From: an uncultured Oscillospiraceae bacterium
Lineage (GTDB): Bacteria > Bacillota > Clostridia > Oscillospirales > Oscillospiraceae
Direction of reading: 5' to 3'
DNA: 46,101 bases
NCBI GenBank assembly: GCA_947591105.1
Contig: CANQDL010000004.1
Coordinates: 1-46,101, forward strand
Shown: positions 19,001-25,271 of the stretch, piece by piece
Layout of the letters: each line of letters starts with the position of its first letter
Position numbering within the stretch: the stretch's first letter is position 1
Notes under the pieces: generated by a model
Databases searched by the model: none
The model's input: the letters and a program-made list of their open reading frames with translations, nothing else
What the model was told of the DNA's origin: nothing
Translations under genes and position numbers: made by a program

Positions 19001-19559
19001 CCAGAGCCTCGATCTTCTGTATCTCGTGGGAGGTGCGGAAGCCGTCGAAAAAATGGAGAAACGGCATCCGGCAGTGGATGGCGGCCAGATGGGCTACCGC
19101 CCCCAGATCCATGACCTGCTGGGGCGAGGAGGAGGCCAGCAGGGAAAAGCCCGTGCTGCGTACAGCCATCACGTCGGAGTGGTCGCCGAAAATGCTCAGC
19201 GCGTGGGAAGAGAGGGTGCGGGCAGAGACATGGAACACGCCCGGCAGCATCTCCCCGGCGATCTTGTACATGTTGGGGATCATGAGCAGCAGACCCTGGG
19301 AGGCGGTATAGGTAGTGGTCAGAGCGCCGGACTGCAGGGAGCCGTGAACTGTCCCGGCGGCGCCGCCCTCTGACTGCATCTCCACCACCTGTACGGGCTG
19401 GCCGAACAGATTCTTTTTTCCGTTGGCAGCCCACTCGTCCACATGCTCCGCCATAGGGGAGGAGGGGGTGATGGGGAAGATGCCAGCTACTTCTGTGAAT
19501 GGGTAGGAGATATAGGCAGCGGCCTGGTTGCCGTCCATAATTTCGATCATCTTGCTCAT
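16047..19559 (-). CDS. nifJ: Pyruvate:ferredoxin (flavodoxin) oxidoreductase
   Basis: Oxidatively decarboxylates pyruvate with CoA to acetyl-CoA and CO2, reducing ferredoxin. The single chain has 1170 residues from ATG 19559 (MSKMIEIMDGNQA, SD GAGGGA); an upstream TTG at 19574 is less likely. Domains in order: the pyruvate-binding domain with FPITPSSPMAE and the VSARTLSSHALSIFGDHSDVM Arg loop, the domain III/II region, the EKR region, two [4Fe-4S] sets CIQCNQCSLVCP (about 690) and CTGCGSCVNVCP (about 745), and the TPP domain with CAGCGETPY, GDGWAYDIGYGG (about 960) and EVYSNTGGQ. The Thr, Arg and Asn known to contact pyruvate are kept, so pyruvate is the likely substrate. It is the first gene of the minus-strand catabolic block, behind a regulated promoter. 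Confidence 0.97.
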   Translation of the reverse strand: MSKMIEIMDGNQAAAYISYPFTEVAGIFPITPSSPMAEHVDEWAANGKKNLFGQPVQVVEMQSEGGAAGTVHGSLQSGALTTTYTASQGLLLMIPNMYKIAGEMLPGVFHVSARTLSSHALSIFGDHSDVMAVRSTGFSLLASSSPQQVMDLGAVAHLAAIHCRMPFLHFFDGFRTSHEIQKIEALDYEDLRGLVDMDALRAFRRHALNPEHPATRGTTVNPDIFFQCREACNEKIGQIPDAVEHYMGEISRLTGREYHIFDYYGAPDAEQVVILMGSAAETAMQAVDHLLSQGKKAGLINVHLYRPFSARHFLAALPSTVRRIAVLDRTKEPGAMGEPLYQDVRAVCGENSLPAEIYGGRYGLSSKDTTPAHILAVFDNLDQEKPKNSFTVGIVDDVTFTSLPVPDVTVPPPASQSSAEIWGLGSDGTIGANKNSIKIIGHSTDLYCQAYFVYDSKKSGGLTQSHLRFGKEPIRAPYLVNSADFVACHAPSYVGKYDMLQNLKSGGIFLLNCPWSDSALESHLPAEMRRALAKKHARFYTIDAIGIARSLGLGSRTNIILQAAFFKLTGVIPLDQAVEEMKDAIYKTYYKKKGQAVVDRNIVSIQYGLEGLHQVAIPAEWANASDEQAPDDAPAFIRDIVNVMNRQQGDRLSVGALKKYGLEDGTWPAGTTKYEKRGVAVEVPAWLADNCIQCNQCSLVCPHAAIRPILLDEEESRRAPADFLTKKASGAGLGKYQYRVQVSPYDCTGCGSCVNVCPAKEKALVMRSLDSQLAQAENWHFGVEDVAIKADAVNDRTVKNSQFAKPYFEFSGACAGCGETPYIKLVTQLFGQRMYIANASGCSSAYGGSTPSSPYCTDQNGCGPAWAMSLFEDNAEYAYGYLLGQDAVKRQLAQKVTALAERGVAPEACRAYLANGNDAALSRAVSDGLLAALEGDKSEEAAFIRQNREYLTKKSVWAFGGDGWAYDIGYGGLDHVLASGRDINILVLDTEVYSNTGGQSSKATAAGAIAKFAAGGKVTGKKDLGMMAMSYGYVYVAQVAMGADPAQTLRAIREAEAYNGPSLVICYCPCIEHGMKCGMGLSQLEEKRAVEAGYWHLYRFDPDRKAQGRNPFQLDSKAPSGDLQAFLQGENRYAALKLSFPETADTLYAKAAADADERLAQYRRLAGGAD

Positions 19560-19623
19560 AGATCCCTCACTCAATCATAAAGATTTGCCCGCAGGAAGCC
19601 GTAAATGGTGAAAACTGGAACGT

Positions 19624-19692
19624 TTGAATGCAACTAATATCTATCAAATGGATGCGCAGGAATTACATGGAATTATCACGGATTGCATTCAA
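19624..19692. promoter_or_regulatory. Pair of dyad sites in the nifJ leader
   Basis: TTGAATGCAA (19624-19633) and its exact reverse complement TTGCATTCAA (19683-19692) lie 49 bases apart. Each is itself a short dyad of the form TTG-N4-CAA. The second would sit at about +5 to +14 of the nifJ transcript, the first further into the leader. They may be operators for the divergent GntR regulator, perhaps with looping, or could form an RNA stem. Confidence 0.5.
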
Positions 19693-19703
19693 TCTTGATG
19701 AAA

Positions 19704-19732
19704 AATATAGCACAGCTTGTTGGATCTGTCAA
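19704..19732 (-). promoter_or_regulatory. Promoter of the nifJ-TRAP-amidase block
   Basis: On the minus strand TTGACA (opposite 19727-19732), a 17-base spacer, then TATATT (opposite 19704-19709). This is close to the sigma-A consensus and predicts a start near 19697, leaving a leader of about 140 bases before nifJ. Confidence 0.85.
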
Positions 19733-19736
19733 CAAG
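19716..19736. promoter_or_regulatory. Operator-like dyad over the -35 box
   Basis: CTTGTTG (19716-19722), seven bases, CAACAAG (19730-19736): a perfect seven-base inverted repeat that covers the -35 box of the minus-strand promoter. A protein bound here would block transcription. The divergent GntR/FCD regulator at 19892 is the obvious candidate. Confidence 0.6.
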
Positions 19737-19817
19737 GCTGGGCGGAATAATGGAACAAGTAGTGCAATTTTGTCAAAAAGACGGAGTTTATATCGAAAAA
19801 TTGTGCATAACTACCAA

Positions 19818-19847
19818 TTGACTCTGCGTTATAGGATATAATATCAT
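19818..19847 (+). promoter_or_regulatory. Candidate promoter of the GntR regulator gene
   Basis: TTGACT (19818-19823), an 18-base spacer, TATCAT (19842-19847). A better -10 word, TATAAT at 19837-19842, is only 13 bases from the -35 box. The region is AT-rich, and the start would lie about 35 bases before the coding region. Confidence 0.45.
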
Positions 19848-19891
19848 TTAATAATAAAAGTACCTCAGCCAAAGGAGCGATCATCAGAAAT

Positions 19892-20539
19892 ATGTTGCCA
19901 CAGGGTGAAATCGCGTATCGGCAGATCAAGGATATGATTTTCCACATGAGATTTTTACCGGGGAACCATATTTCGGCGCTCCAACTGTCCAAGGAACTGA
20001 AGGTGAGCCGCACGCCGATCCATGAGGCGATACGTCAGCTGGTGGCGGAGGGACTTGTGGTGAGCAGCCCTAACAAGGGCGCGTCGGTGCGGTTCTTCTC
20101 GGAGGATGAGATCCAGGAGATCGGCACGATCCGTTTGCAGCAGGACATCCTCTCCAGCCAGCTTGCCTCATATTACGGCAGTATGTCGGATTTTGAGCGG
20201 CTCTATGATCTGGCCAGCACCTGCGAGCAGTTTGCCTCCCAGGGCGATGTGTACGGACGTATCTTTAAGGACATTGAGTTTCATATGGGCATTGCGGAGT
20301 TGTCCGGAAACTCGCTCTTGGTCAAGCAGCAGCATATCGTCTATCAGCAGATCGCGCTGATCCAGATCTACAAGTACACGGACATACAGGACAGTCTGCG
20401 GCAGATCTATCACCACCGTCTTATCGTCGACGCCATCAAGGCGGGGGATCTGAACATGATCCGGAGCCTCTGCTGTCAGCATCTGGGCGATTTCTATTCT
20501 ATCTCCCCCTACGTTTTGAAGTGCTGCAAGGGTGAATGA
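19892..20539 (+). CDS. GntR family transcriptional regulator, FCD (FadR-like) type
   Basis: DNA-binding regulator of 215 residues. The N-terminal winged helix-turn-helix reads GEIAYRQIKDMIFHMRFLPG, then LSKELKVSRTPIHEAIRQLVAEGLV (in part, about residues 33-58), the classic GntR motif. The all-helical C-terminal FCD domain follows, with FHMGIAELSGN and the HHRLIVDAIKAGD motif near the end; such domains usually bind a carboxylate and often a metal. It is transcribed away from nifJ, with dyad operators between them, so it probably controls the catabolic block in response to its substrate or product. One oddity: AAAGGAG (19871-19877) is 14 bases from the first ATG, longer than usual, and no closer in-frame start exists. 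Confidence 0.92.
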   Translation: MLPQGEIAYRQIKDMIFHMRFLPGNHISALQLSKELKVSRTPIHEAIRQLVAEGLVVSSPNKGASVRFFSEDEIQEIGTIRLQQDILSSQLASYYGSMSDFERLYDLASTCEQFASQGDVYGRIFKDIEFHMGIAELSGNSLLVKQQHIVYQQIALIQIYKYTDIQDSLRQIYHHRLIVDAIKAGDLNMIRSLCCQHLGDFYSISPYVLKCCKGE

Positions 20540-20561
20540 TTTCCCGCCGAACACAAATAGC

Positions 20562-20599
20562 GCGCCGCTCCCGCGGAAGGTTTTCCCCGGGAGCGGCGC
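20562..20599. terminator. Strong bidirectional terminator
   Basis: GCGCCGCTCCCG (20562-20573) and CGGGAGCGGCGC (20588-20599) form a perfect 12-base-pair stem. TTTCTCT follows on the plus strand and a T-containing stretch on the minus strand. It sits between the convergent ends of the GntR gene and the lipoprotein gene. Confidence 0.85.
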
Positions 20600-20621
20600 T
20601 TTCTCTGTATCCCGCGCTGGG

Positions 20622-21647
20622 TCAGGCGTCGGGGCTGGCGGCCATGTTCGCGGCCATCGCGTCCTGCACGCCGTACAGTATGGAACCGGCAAAGGAGGCT
20701 ACGTCGCTGAGAAGCTGCTCCAGCGCCGAATCGGCGTTTTGCGTTTGCAGCAGCACGGCGTCGGAGGTGTCAAACGCCAGCCAGGGCGCCTGGGCCACGG
20801 TCTGGCCGGCGCAGTTGAGGGACAGGCTGCCCAGCGGCTCGTTGTCCGACAGAAGGGCCAGGGCCAGGCTGGCCACGTCCGGCTCCGTCATGTCCAGACT
20901 CAGCCCCACCAGGATCTGGCCGATGTCGGGACTGTCCACCAGGGCCCGCAGCTCCAGCATACCGGCGTCCCCCGCGGTGTACAGCTCCCCGTCCAGGGCC
21001 ACGGTGCTGCCGCTGTCCTGAAGCTTCTGGGCGGCCTGGCGGGTGTCCTTTTGCAGCTCCAGCAGCTCCAGAAGCTGCTCATATTCCACGTCGATCACGG
21101 TGGTCTCATATGTCACGCCGTCGATCTCCGTCGGCTCTCCGGGGTAAAAGCAGCTGTCGAGAAGCTGCTCCAGCTGGTCTATGGCGTCGGCCGTCTTGTC
21201 GGGATCGGTCTGGGGGAGCTGATCCAGCAGAGACTGCAATTGCTCCTTCATCTCCGGCAGCGGGTCTGTCCCGGCGTCCGCGCCGAAGAGAAGCTCGTGG
21301 ATGGCCCCGGTCAGCGCGTCGGCTATCGGGGCGTTGTCAAGGGCATAGACCGGGGCCAGATCTCCGCTGTCCAGCTTCAGGGCAAGCCTTTCGCCGGCGG
21401 CGGACAGGATGGCCTGGCCGTATACCTGATCCTCCGTCTCAAAGACAAGGCGCATACCGGCTGCGCCGTCCTGCTCCGCCATTTCCAGGCGGACGTCGAA
21501 GCCGGTCAGATCGAGCTGGATCTGCTCGTCCAGCGCGGCGACCAGGTCGCCCAGACGGAAGCTCATGCCGGCGTCCGTCCCGGAGGGGGAGGCGCACCCG
21601 CACAGCGCCAAGAGCAGACACAGAACCAGTGCGGCGATCCTCTTCAT
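20622..21647 (-). CDS. Lipoprotein of unknown function
   Basis: Predicted secreted and lipid-anchored protein of 341 residues. MKRIAALVLCLLLALCGC gives a signal peptide with the lipid-modified Cys at residue 18 (LCGC box). The mature part is acidic and rich in Asp, Leu and Gln, with alternating strand-like and helical stretches (TGFDVRLEMAEQDGAAGMRL, LEQLLDSCFYPGEPTEIDGV). I recognise no catalytic motif; the shape recalls lipoproteins that bind hydrophobic ligands, but that is only an impression. ATG 21647 follows AAAGGAG. It has its own promoter at 21724-21751 and forms a single-gene unit ending at the shared terminator. Confidence 0.85.
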   Translation of the reverse strand: MKRIAALVLCLLLALCGCASPSGTDAGMSFRLGDLVAALDEQIQLDLTGFDVRLEMAEQDGAAGMRLVFETEDQVYGQAILSAAGERLALKLDSGDLAPVYALDNAPIADALTGAIHELLFGADAGTDPLPEMKEQLQSLLDQLPQTDPDKTADAIDQLEQLLDSCFYPGEPTEIDGVTYETTVIDVEYEQLLELLELQKDTRQAAQKLQDSGSTVALDGELYTAGDAGMLELRALVDSPDIGQILVGLSLDMTEPDVASLALALLSDNEPLGSLSLNCAGQTVAQAPWLAFDTSDAVLLQTQNADSALEQLLSDVASFAGSILYGVQDAMAANMAASPDA

Positions 21648-21723
21648 AAGCGGGCTCCTTTCGTCACGTCAGGCGTCGGATAAAATGCGGCGAACGGCGG
21701 GGAAAGCGTGCCGGGTCACTGAA

Positions 21724-21751
21724 ATTATAGCATAACCGCGCGGCACGTCAA
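21724..21751 (-). promoter_or_regulatory. Promoter of the lipoprotein gene
   Basis: On the minus strand TTGACG (opposite 21746-21751), a 16-base spacer and a perfect TATAAT (opposite 21724-21729). The start would be near 21717, giving a leader of about 70 bases. Confidence 0.8.
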
Positions 21752-21816
21752 TGGCTATTTCTGGCAGAGACGGGCGGCAAAAAGGGGCTTTTGCGGGGAT
21801 ATATGGCCCGCGGCAC

Positions 21817-21846
21817 TTGCAATCCCAGCCGCCGGGATGCTATTAT
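21817..21846 (+). promoter_or_regulatory. Promoter of the small membrane protein and methyltransferase genes
   Basis: TTGCAA (21817-21822), an 18-base spacer, TATTAT (21841-21846). It is divergent from the lipoprotein promoter and lies about 40 bases before the ATG at 21886. Confidence 0.7.
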
Positions 21847-21885
21847 AGACACAGCCGCCCGCCGGGCGGGGGAGGGAAACCGGAT

Positions 21886-22185
21886 ATGGAAGAGAAACCG
21901 AAATATAACGTACAGAGACACCGGAAGGCCACCGTGAATATGTCCCTGCGGACGGTCATGTCGCTCTACCTGGCCTATATGGGCTGGCAGGTGGCCAAGA
22001 CCAGCGGCGGGGACTCGCCCATCAAGCCCTGGCTGGGGTGGCTCATTTTCGCCCTGTTCGGCGGCATCGCCATCGCCTTTGGAGTGTATACCTATAAGAA
22101 CTACAAGGCGGATCTGAAGGACGCGGAGGTTCGTCCGGAGGAGCTGGAGGCGGAAAAACAGGAGCAGCAGGAGCAGGAGCCATGA
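21886..22185 (+). CDS. Small membrane protein of unknown function
   Basis: The protein has 99 residues from ATG 21886 (MEEKPKYNVQRHRKATVNMS), chosen because GGAGG lies about ten bases upstream and the promoter ends just before it; an in-frame ATG at 21751 lies upstream of that promoter. It has two hydrophobic segments (about residues 20-40, MSLRTVMSLYLAYMGWQ, and 51-72, WLGWLIFALFGGIAIAFGVY) and an acidic, Glu/Gln-rich cytoplasmic-looking tail ending EKQEQQEQEP. I see no known motif. It lies 28 bases before the RNA methyltransferase gene and is probably co-transcribed with it. Confidence 0.8.
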   Translation: MEEKPKYNVQRHRKATVNMSLRTVMSLYLAYMGWQVAKTSGGDSPIKPWLGWLIFALFGGIAIAFGVYTYKNYKADLKDAEVRPEELEAEKQEQQEQEP

Positions 22186-22213
22186 CGGCCTCCGCCGCCC
22201 GGAGGGCGAGTCT

Positions 22214-23029
22214 ATGAGCCGGATCATTGAGATCGAGAGCCCCTCTGCGCCGGAGCTGGACGTATACGCCCGGCTGACCGAGGCCCAGCTGCGAAACCGC
22301 CTGGAGCCGGAGAAGGGCCTTTTTATCGCGGAGAGCGCCAAGGTCATCCGCGTGGCGCTCCAGGCCGGGTGCAGGCCGGTCTCGCTGCTGATGGAGCGGC
22401 GGCATCTGGAGGGCCAGGGGGCGGCGCTGGCGGCGCAGTGCGGGGACGTGCCGGTGTATACGGGGCCCCGGCAGGTGTTGCAGGCGCTGACCGGCTATAC
22501 GGTGAACCGGGGCATCCTGTGCGCCATGGCCCGGCCCGCGCCAAGAACGGCTGAGGAGGTCTGCGCCGGGGCACGGCGCCTGGCGGTGCTGGAGGGCATC
22601 ACGGACAGCACCAACGTGGGGGCCATATTCCGCTCCGCGGCGGCCCTGGGAATGGACGGGGTGCTGCTCTCGCCCACCTGCTGTGACCCGCTGAACCGGC
22701 GGGCGGTGCGGGTGAGCATGGGCACGGTGCTGCAGGTGCCCTGGGCGGTTTTGGAGGACTGGCCCCAGGCGGCGCTGGAGCGGCTGGGGCGGCAGGGGTT
22801 TAAGACCGTGGCGCTGGCGCTGACGGAGCGGGCGCTGGATATCGACGACCCTGTGCTGGCCGGCCAGGAGAAGCTGGCGCTGCTGCTGGGCACGGAGGGG
22901 GACGGCCTGGCCGCCCACACCGTGGCCGCCTGCGATTACACCGCCCGTATCCCCATGGCCCGGGGCGTGGACTCGCTGAACGTGGCGGCGGCCAGCGCCG
23001 TGGCCTTCTGGCAGCTGCGGGTTCGGTGA
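22214..23029 (+). CDS. TrmH/SpoU family RNA 2'-O-ribose methyltransferase
   Basis: SAM-dependent methylation of a ribose 2'-hydroxyl in rRNA or tRNA. The protein has 271 residues: an N-terminal substrate-binding region (EKGLFIAESAKVIRVALQAG) and a C-terminal SPOUT knot. The three SpoU motifs are all present: TDSTNVGAIFRSAAALG (about residues 130-146, with the catalytic Arg and Asn), LLGTEGDGL (about 223-231) and IPMARGVDSLNVAAASAV (about 246-263). ATG 22214 follows GGAGGGC. Which nucleotide is modified cannot be told. A perfect hairpin terminator lies shortly after the stop codon. Confidence 0.94.
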   Translation: MSRIIEIESPSAPELDVYARLTEAQLRNRLEPEKGLFIAESAKVIRVALQAGCRPVSLLMERRHLEGQGAALAAQCGDVPVYTGPRQVLQALTGYTVNRGILCAMARPAPRTAEEVCAGARRLAVLEGITDSTNVGAIFRSAAALGMDGVLLSPTCCDPLNRRAVRVSMGTVLQVPWAVLEDWPQAALERLGRQGFKTVALALTERALDIDDPVLAGQEKLALLLGTEGDGLAAHTVAACDYTARIPMARGVDSLNVAAASAVAFWQLRVR

Positions 23030-23082
23030 AAAAAGAGCCCCGGAGCAGACCGGGACAAGGGAGAATATGTTTTCATTTTCAA

Positions 23083-23112
23083 AAACGGCGCGGCCACTCG
23101 GCCGCGCCGTTT
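23083..23112. terminator. Perfect 13-base-pair bidirectional terminator
   Basis: AAACGGCGCGGCC (23083-23095), loop ACTC, GGCCGCGCCGTTT (23100-23112). The minus strand continues into a T-rich stretch, the plus strand into TTTGCGTCTGT. It separates the convergent methyltransferase and glycosidase genes. Confidence 0.9.
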
Positions 23113-23122
23113 GCGTCTGTCC

Positions 23123-24787
23123 TCACGCGCCGGCGGGGGTCAGCAGCGCCACCGAGTACATGGGCAGGGTGAGCTGCTCGCCCTCCAGCGCCGGGGCCTC
23201 GGGGGTGGACACCAGGCAGCCGGAGAGCACGGGCGCCATACCCAGCGGGGAGAGATCCACCGTCTGGCTCTCGGGGGAGATGTTGAACACCAGAAGGGCC
23301 TGTTGGCCTTCATAGCGCTTTTCCAGCACGCACACGTCCTGCGAGGACAGCTGTTCGTGAAAGACCGCCTGCCCGTGGGACAGGGCCGGCCAGGCGCCGC
23401 GCAGGCGGATGGCCTGCCGGACGAAGTTGAGGATGGAGTTTCCGTCGGCGTCCTGCCCGTCGAAGCCGGCAAAGCGCATGGCCACGTCCTCCATATCCGG
23501 GGGCCCGGCGCACATTCCCGCCTGGCCGGGATCTTCCGACCAGAACATGGGCGCGCGCTTGTTCTCGTCCTTGCCCGCGCCCTTCATGCCCAGTTCCTCC
23601 CCGTAGTAGAGAAACGCGCTTCCGCTCATGAGCAGATTCATGGCCTGGGCCATTTTCACCTGGTTTTCGCACAGCTGGCCGGGGTAGTATCCGGCGCTGC
23701 GGCCCATGTCGTGGTTGGTGTAAAACGGCGCGTCGATATAGCTGTCGGCGTAATCGGCCACGGTCTGCTGGAAATTGACGATGGCCCTGCCGTAGGTGGA
23801 GGCGTTGGCGTTTTGCAGGCGCTTGATGGAATTTGCGATGGTGCCCTGGCTGTCGGCAAAGGCGAAGTTGAAGCAGCTGTCGATACCGGAGGCGTAGTAA
23901 GGGGCGTAGGAGGACAGGGCCGTCCACACCTCCGCCACGATGTAGGCGTCGGGGCGCTTGGACTTCACCATGTCATTGAACCAGCTCAGGGTCTGCACGT
24001 TGGCGTCCGGGTCGCCGGAGAAATACTCCTTGGCCCCGTCCAGGCGAAATCCGTCCGCGCCCTGGGCCAGCCAGAAGTCCACGATGGCGTCAAATTCCGC
24101 CCGCACCGCCTGGCAGTTCAGATCAAGATCCGGCATCTCGCTCCAGAAGGGGGCCTCGTAGTACCAGTCCGTGCCCTCCAGGGCGTAGCGGCCCGAGCCG
24201 GAGTCCCGGGAGAAGTTGTAGTAGTCCACATAGGGGCACGCCTCCGGGTCGGGCTCCGCCCCCGGCTCCAGGGAGCGCAGGTATTCCGCCGCCTGGGTGA
24301 ACCAGGGGTGGCTGGAGGAGGTGTGGTTCATCACCAGATCCACGAGCAGATACATCCCCCGGGCGTGGCAGGCGTCCGCCAGGGCCCGGAAATCGTCCAG
24401 CGTGCCGTAGGCCGGGTCAATGGCGCAGTAGTCCGTCACGTCGTACTTGTGATAGGTGGGGGAGGGGCACACGGGCATGAGCCACAGGCCGGTGCAGCCC
24501 AGATCGGCGTCGGTGGCCGGGTCGCCGTCGTTTATGTAGTCCAGCTTCTCCAAAAGCCCGGGCAGATCCCCCACGCCGTCCCCGTCGCTGTCATAAAAGC
24601 TGTAGACGAACACCTCGTAGTAGGTGCGGTAATTGTCCTGGGGATCGACGGGCAGGGCGGTATTGATCTGGCGCATGACGTCAAGGGCCGTCTGCCCCTC
24701 CGCCTCCGCCGCCAGCGCCTGGCCTCCCAGTCCGGCCAGCAGCCCGGCCAGCAGGAGCAGCGCCGTGATCTTTCGCAGCGCGGTCAT
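23123..24787 (-). CDS. Secreted GH13 alpha-amylase family glycosidase
   Basis: Exported alpha-glucan hydrolase of 554 residues. The signal peptide (MTALRKITALLLLAGLLAGLGGQ) ends with ALAA. The GH13 conserved regions are present: VDLVMNHT (region I), GFRLDGAKE with the nucleophile Asp about residue 250, IVAEVW with the acid/base Glu about 285, and FYTNHDMGR with the third Asp about 360. The Asp-rich DSDGDGVGDL loop near residue 70 is the calcium-binding style seen in oligo-1,6-glucosidase and related subfamilies. A beta-sandwich C-terminal domain ends the chain. No cell-wall anchor or carbohydrate-binding module is seen. ATG 24787 follows GGAGGGAAA. It is a single-gene unit with its own promoter. 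The exact specificity (alpha-1,4 or alpha-1,6 links) is open. Confidence 0.94.
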   Translation of the reverse strand: MTALRKITALLLLAGLLAGLGGQALAAEAEGQTALDVMRQINTALPVDPQDNYRTYYEVFVYSFYDSDGDGVGDLPGLLEKLDYINDGDPATDADLGCTGLWLMPVCPSPTYHKYDVTDYCAIDPAYGTLDDFRALADACHARGMYLLVDLVMNHTSSSHPWFTQAAEYLRSLEPGAEPDPEACPYVDYYNFSRDSGSGRYALEGTDWYYEAPFWSEMPDLDLNCQAVRAEFDAIVDFWLAQGADGFRLDGAKEYFSGDPDANVQTLSWFNDMVKSKRPDAYIVAEVWTALSSYAPYYASGIDSCFNFAFADSQGTIANSIKRLQNANASTYGRAIVNFQQTVADYADSYIDAPFYTNHDMGRSAGYYPGQLCENQVKMAQAMNLLMSGSAFLYYGEELGMKGAGKDENKRAPMFWSEDPGQAGMCAGPPDMEDVAMRFAGFDGQDADGNSILNFVRQAIRLRGAWPALSHGQAVFHEQLSSQDVCVLEKRYEGQQALLVFNISPESQTVDLSPLGMAPVLSGCLVSTPEAPALEGEQLTLPMYSVALLTPAGA

Positions 24788-24810
24788 GACCTTTCCCTCC
24801 TTTACAGAAA

Positions 24811-24836
24811 TTGGTATATATATATTGGTATATATA
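24811..24836. repeat. Tandem TTGGTATATATA repeat in the glycosidase leader
   Basis: Two exact copies of TTGGTATATATA (24811-24822 and 24825-24836) at a 14-base period, just downstream of the -10 box of the minus-strand promoter. They could be tandem operator half-sites for a sugar-responsive repressor; no regulator gene is adjacent. Confidence 0.55.
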
Positions 24837-24837
24837 C

Positions 24838-24866
24838 AGTATACGGCATCCGGCCGGCAAAGTCAA
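24838..24866 (-). promoter_or_regulatory. Promoter of the glycosidase gene
   Basis: On the minus strand TTGACT (opposite 24861-24866), a 17-base spacer and TATACT (opposite 24838-24843). The start falls near 24831, inside the tandem repeat. Confidence 0.85.
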
Positions 24867-24914
24867 ACGGGTGGACACCTCCTCGCCCAGGGAGGCTGTG
24901 GGCCGGCGGCGCTC

Positions 24915-24944
24915 TTGACAAGCCGGCGGCGGGCGGGATAGAAT
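24915..24944 (+). promoter_or_regulatory. Promoter of the cobalamin transport operon
   Basis: TTGACA (24915-24920), an 18-base spacer, TAGAAT (24939-24944). Transcription would start near 24951, inside an inverted repeat CTTGCGCCG/CGGCGCAAG (24948-24956 and 24974-24982) and ahead of the riboswitch. Confidence 0.8.
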
Positions 24945-25004
24945 AGGCTTGCGCCGGCGGGCCAGACGCGCGGCGGCGCAAGCGGCCCCAGGAAAAACAG
25001 AATA

Positions 25005-25110
25005 CGTTCTACGGGCAGTCGTCTGTCAGAGAAGTGGGGTGAAAATCCCCCGCGGTCCCGCCACCGTGATGCGCGCGCGGCGCGCTAAGCCGGATCGCTG
25101 AGCTGTCCTG
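25005..25110 (+). promoter_or_regulatory. Cobalamin riboswitch
   Basis: The core GAAGTGGGGTGAAAATCCCC followed by CGCGGTCCCGCCACCGTGA (about 25031-25069) is the conserved heart of the cobalamin aptamer. A variable GC-rich arm and then AAGCCGGATCGCTG, a B12-box-like word, follow at 25086-25100. GGGCAG (25013-25018) can pair with CTGTCC (25103-25108) as the closing stem. The aptamer senses cobalamin in the leader of the BtuFCD-like operon. Its 5' border is approximate. Confidence 0.92.
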
Positions 25111-25198
25111 TACAGGTTCACGATGGATGGATTTGTGCATAAGAAGAAGCGCGGCGGACAGTGAGCAGGACTGGCCCGCCCGGTTCCGTGTTGCATGA

Positions 25199-25236
25199 AA
25201 CGCCCTTTTGTCGTCAAAAAGGGTGTTCTGTTTTTT
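25199..25236 (+). terminator. Riboswitch expression-platform terminator
   Basis: AACGCCCTTTT (25199-25209) pairs with AAAAGGGTGTT (25217-25227, one G-T pair), followed by six T at 25231-25236. It lies between the aptamer and the first gene, so control is by premature termination when cobalamin is bound. Confidence 0.88.
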
Positions 25237-25271
25237 CGGGGGAGAAAAGAAATCAATATGGAGGAAAGAAC

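Noticed and set aside
19768-19778. TTTTG-T-CAAAA palindrome upstream of the GntR gene
   Set aside because: It is short and AT-rich in an AT-rich region, and I could not tie it to a promoter; chance is likely.
24948-24982. CTTGCGCCG/CGGCGCAAG hairpin as a terminator before the riboswitch
   Set aside because: No T run follows and it lies right at the predicted start of the transcript; it may just be a 5' stabilising hairpin.
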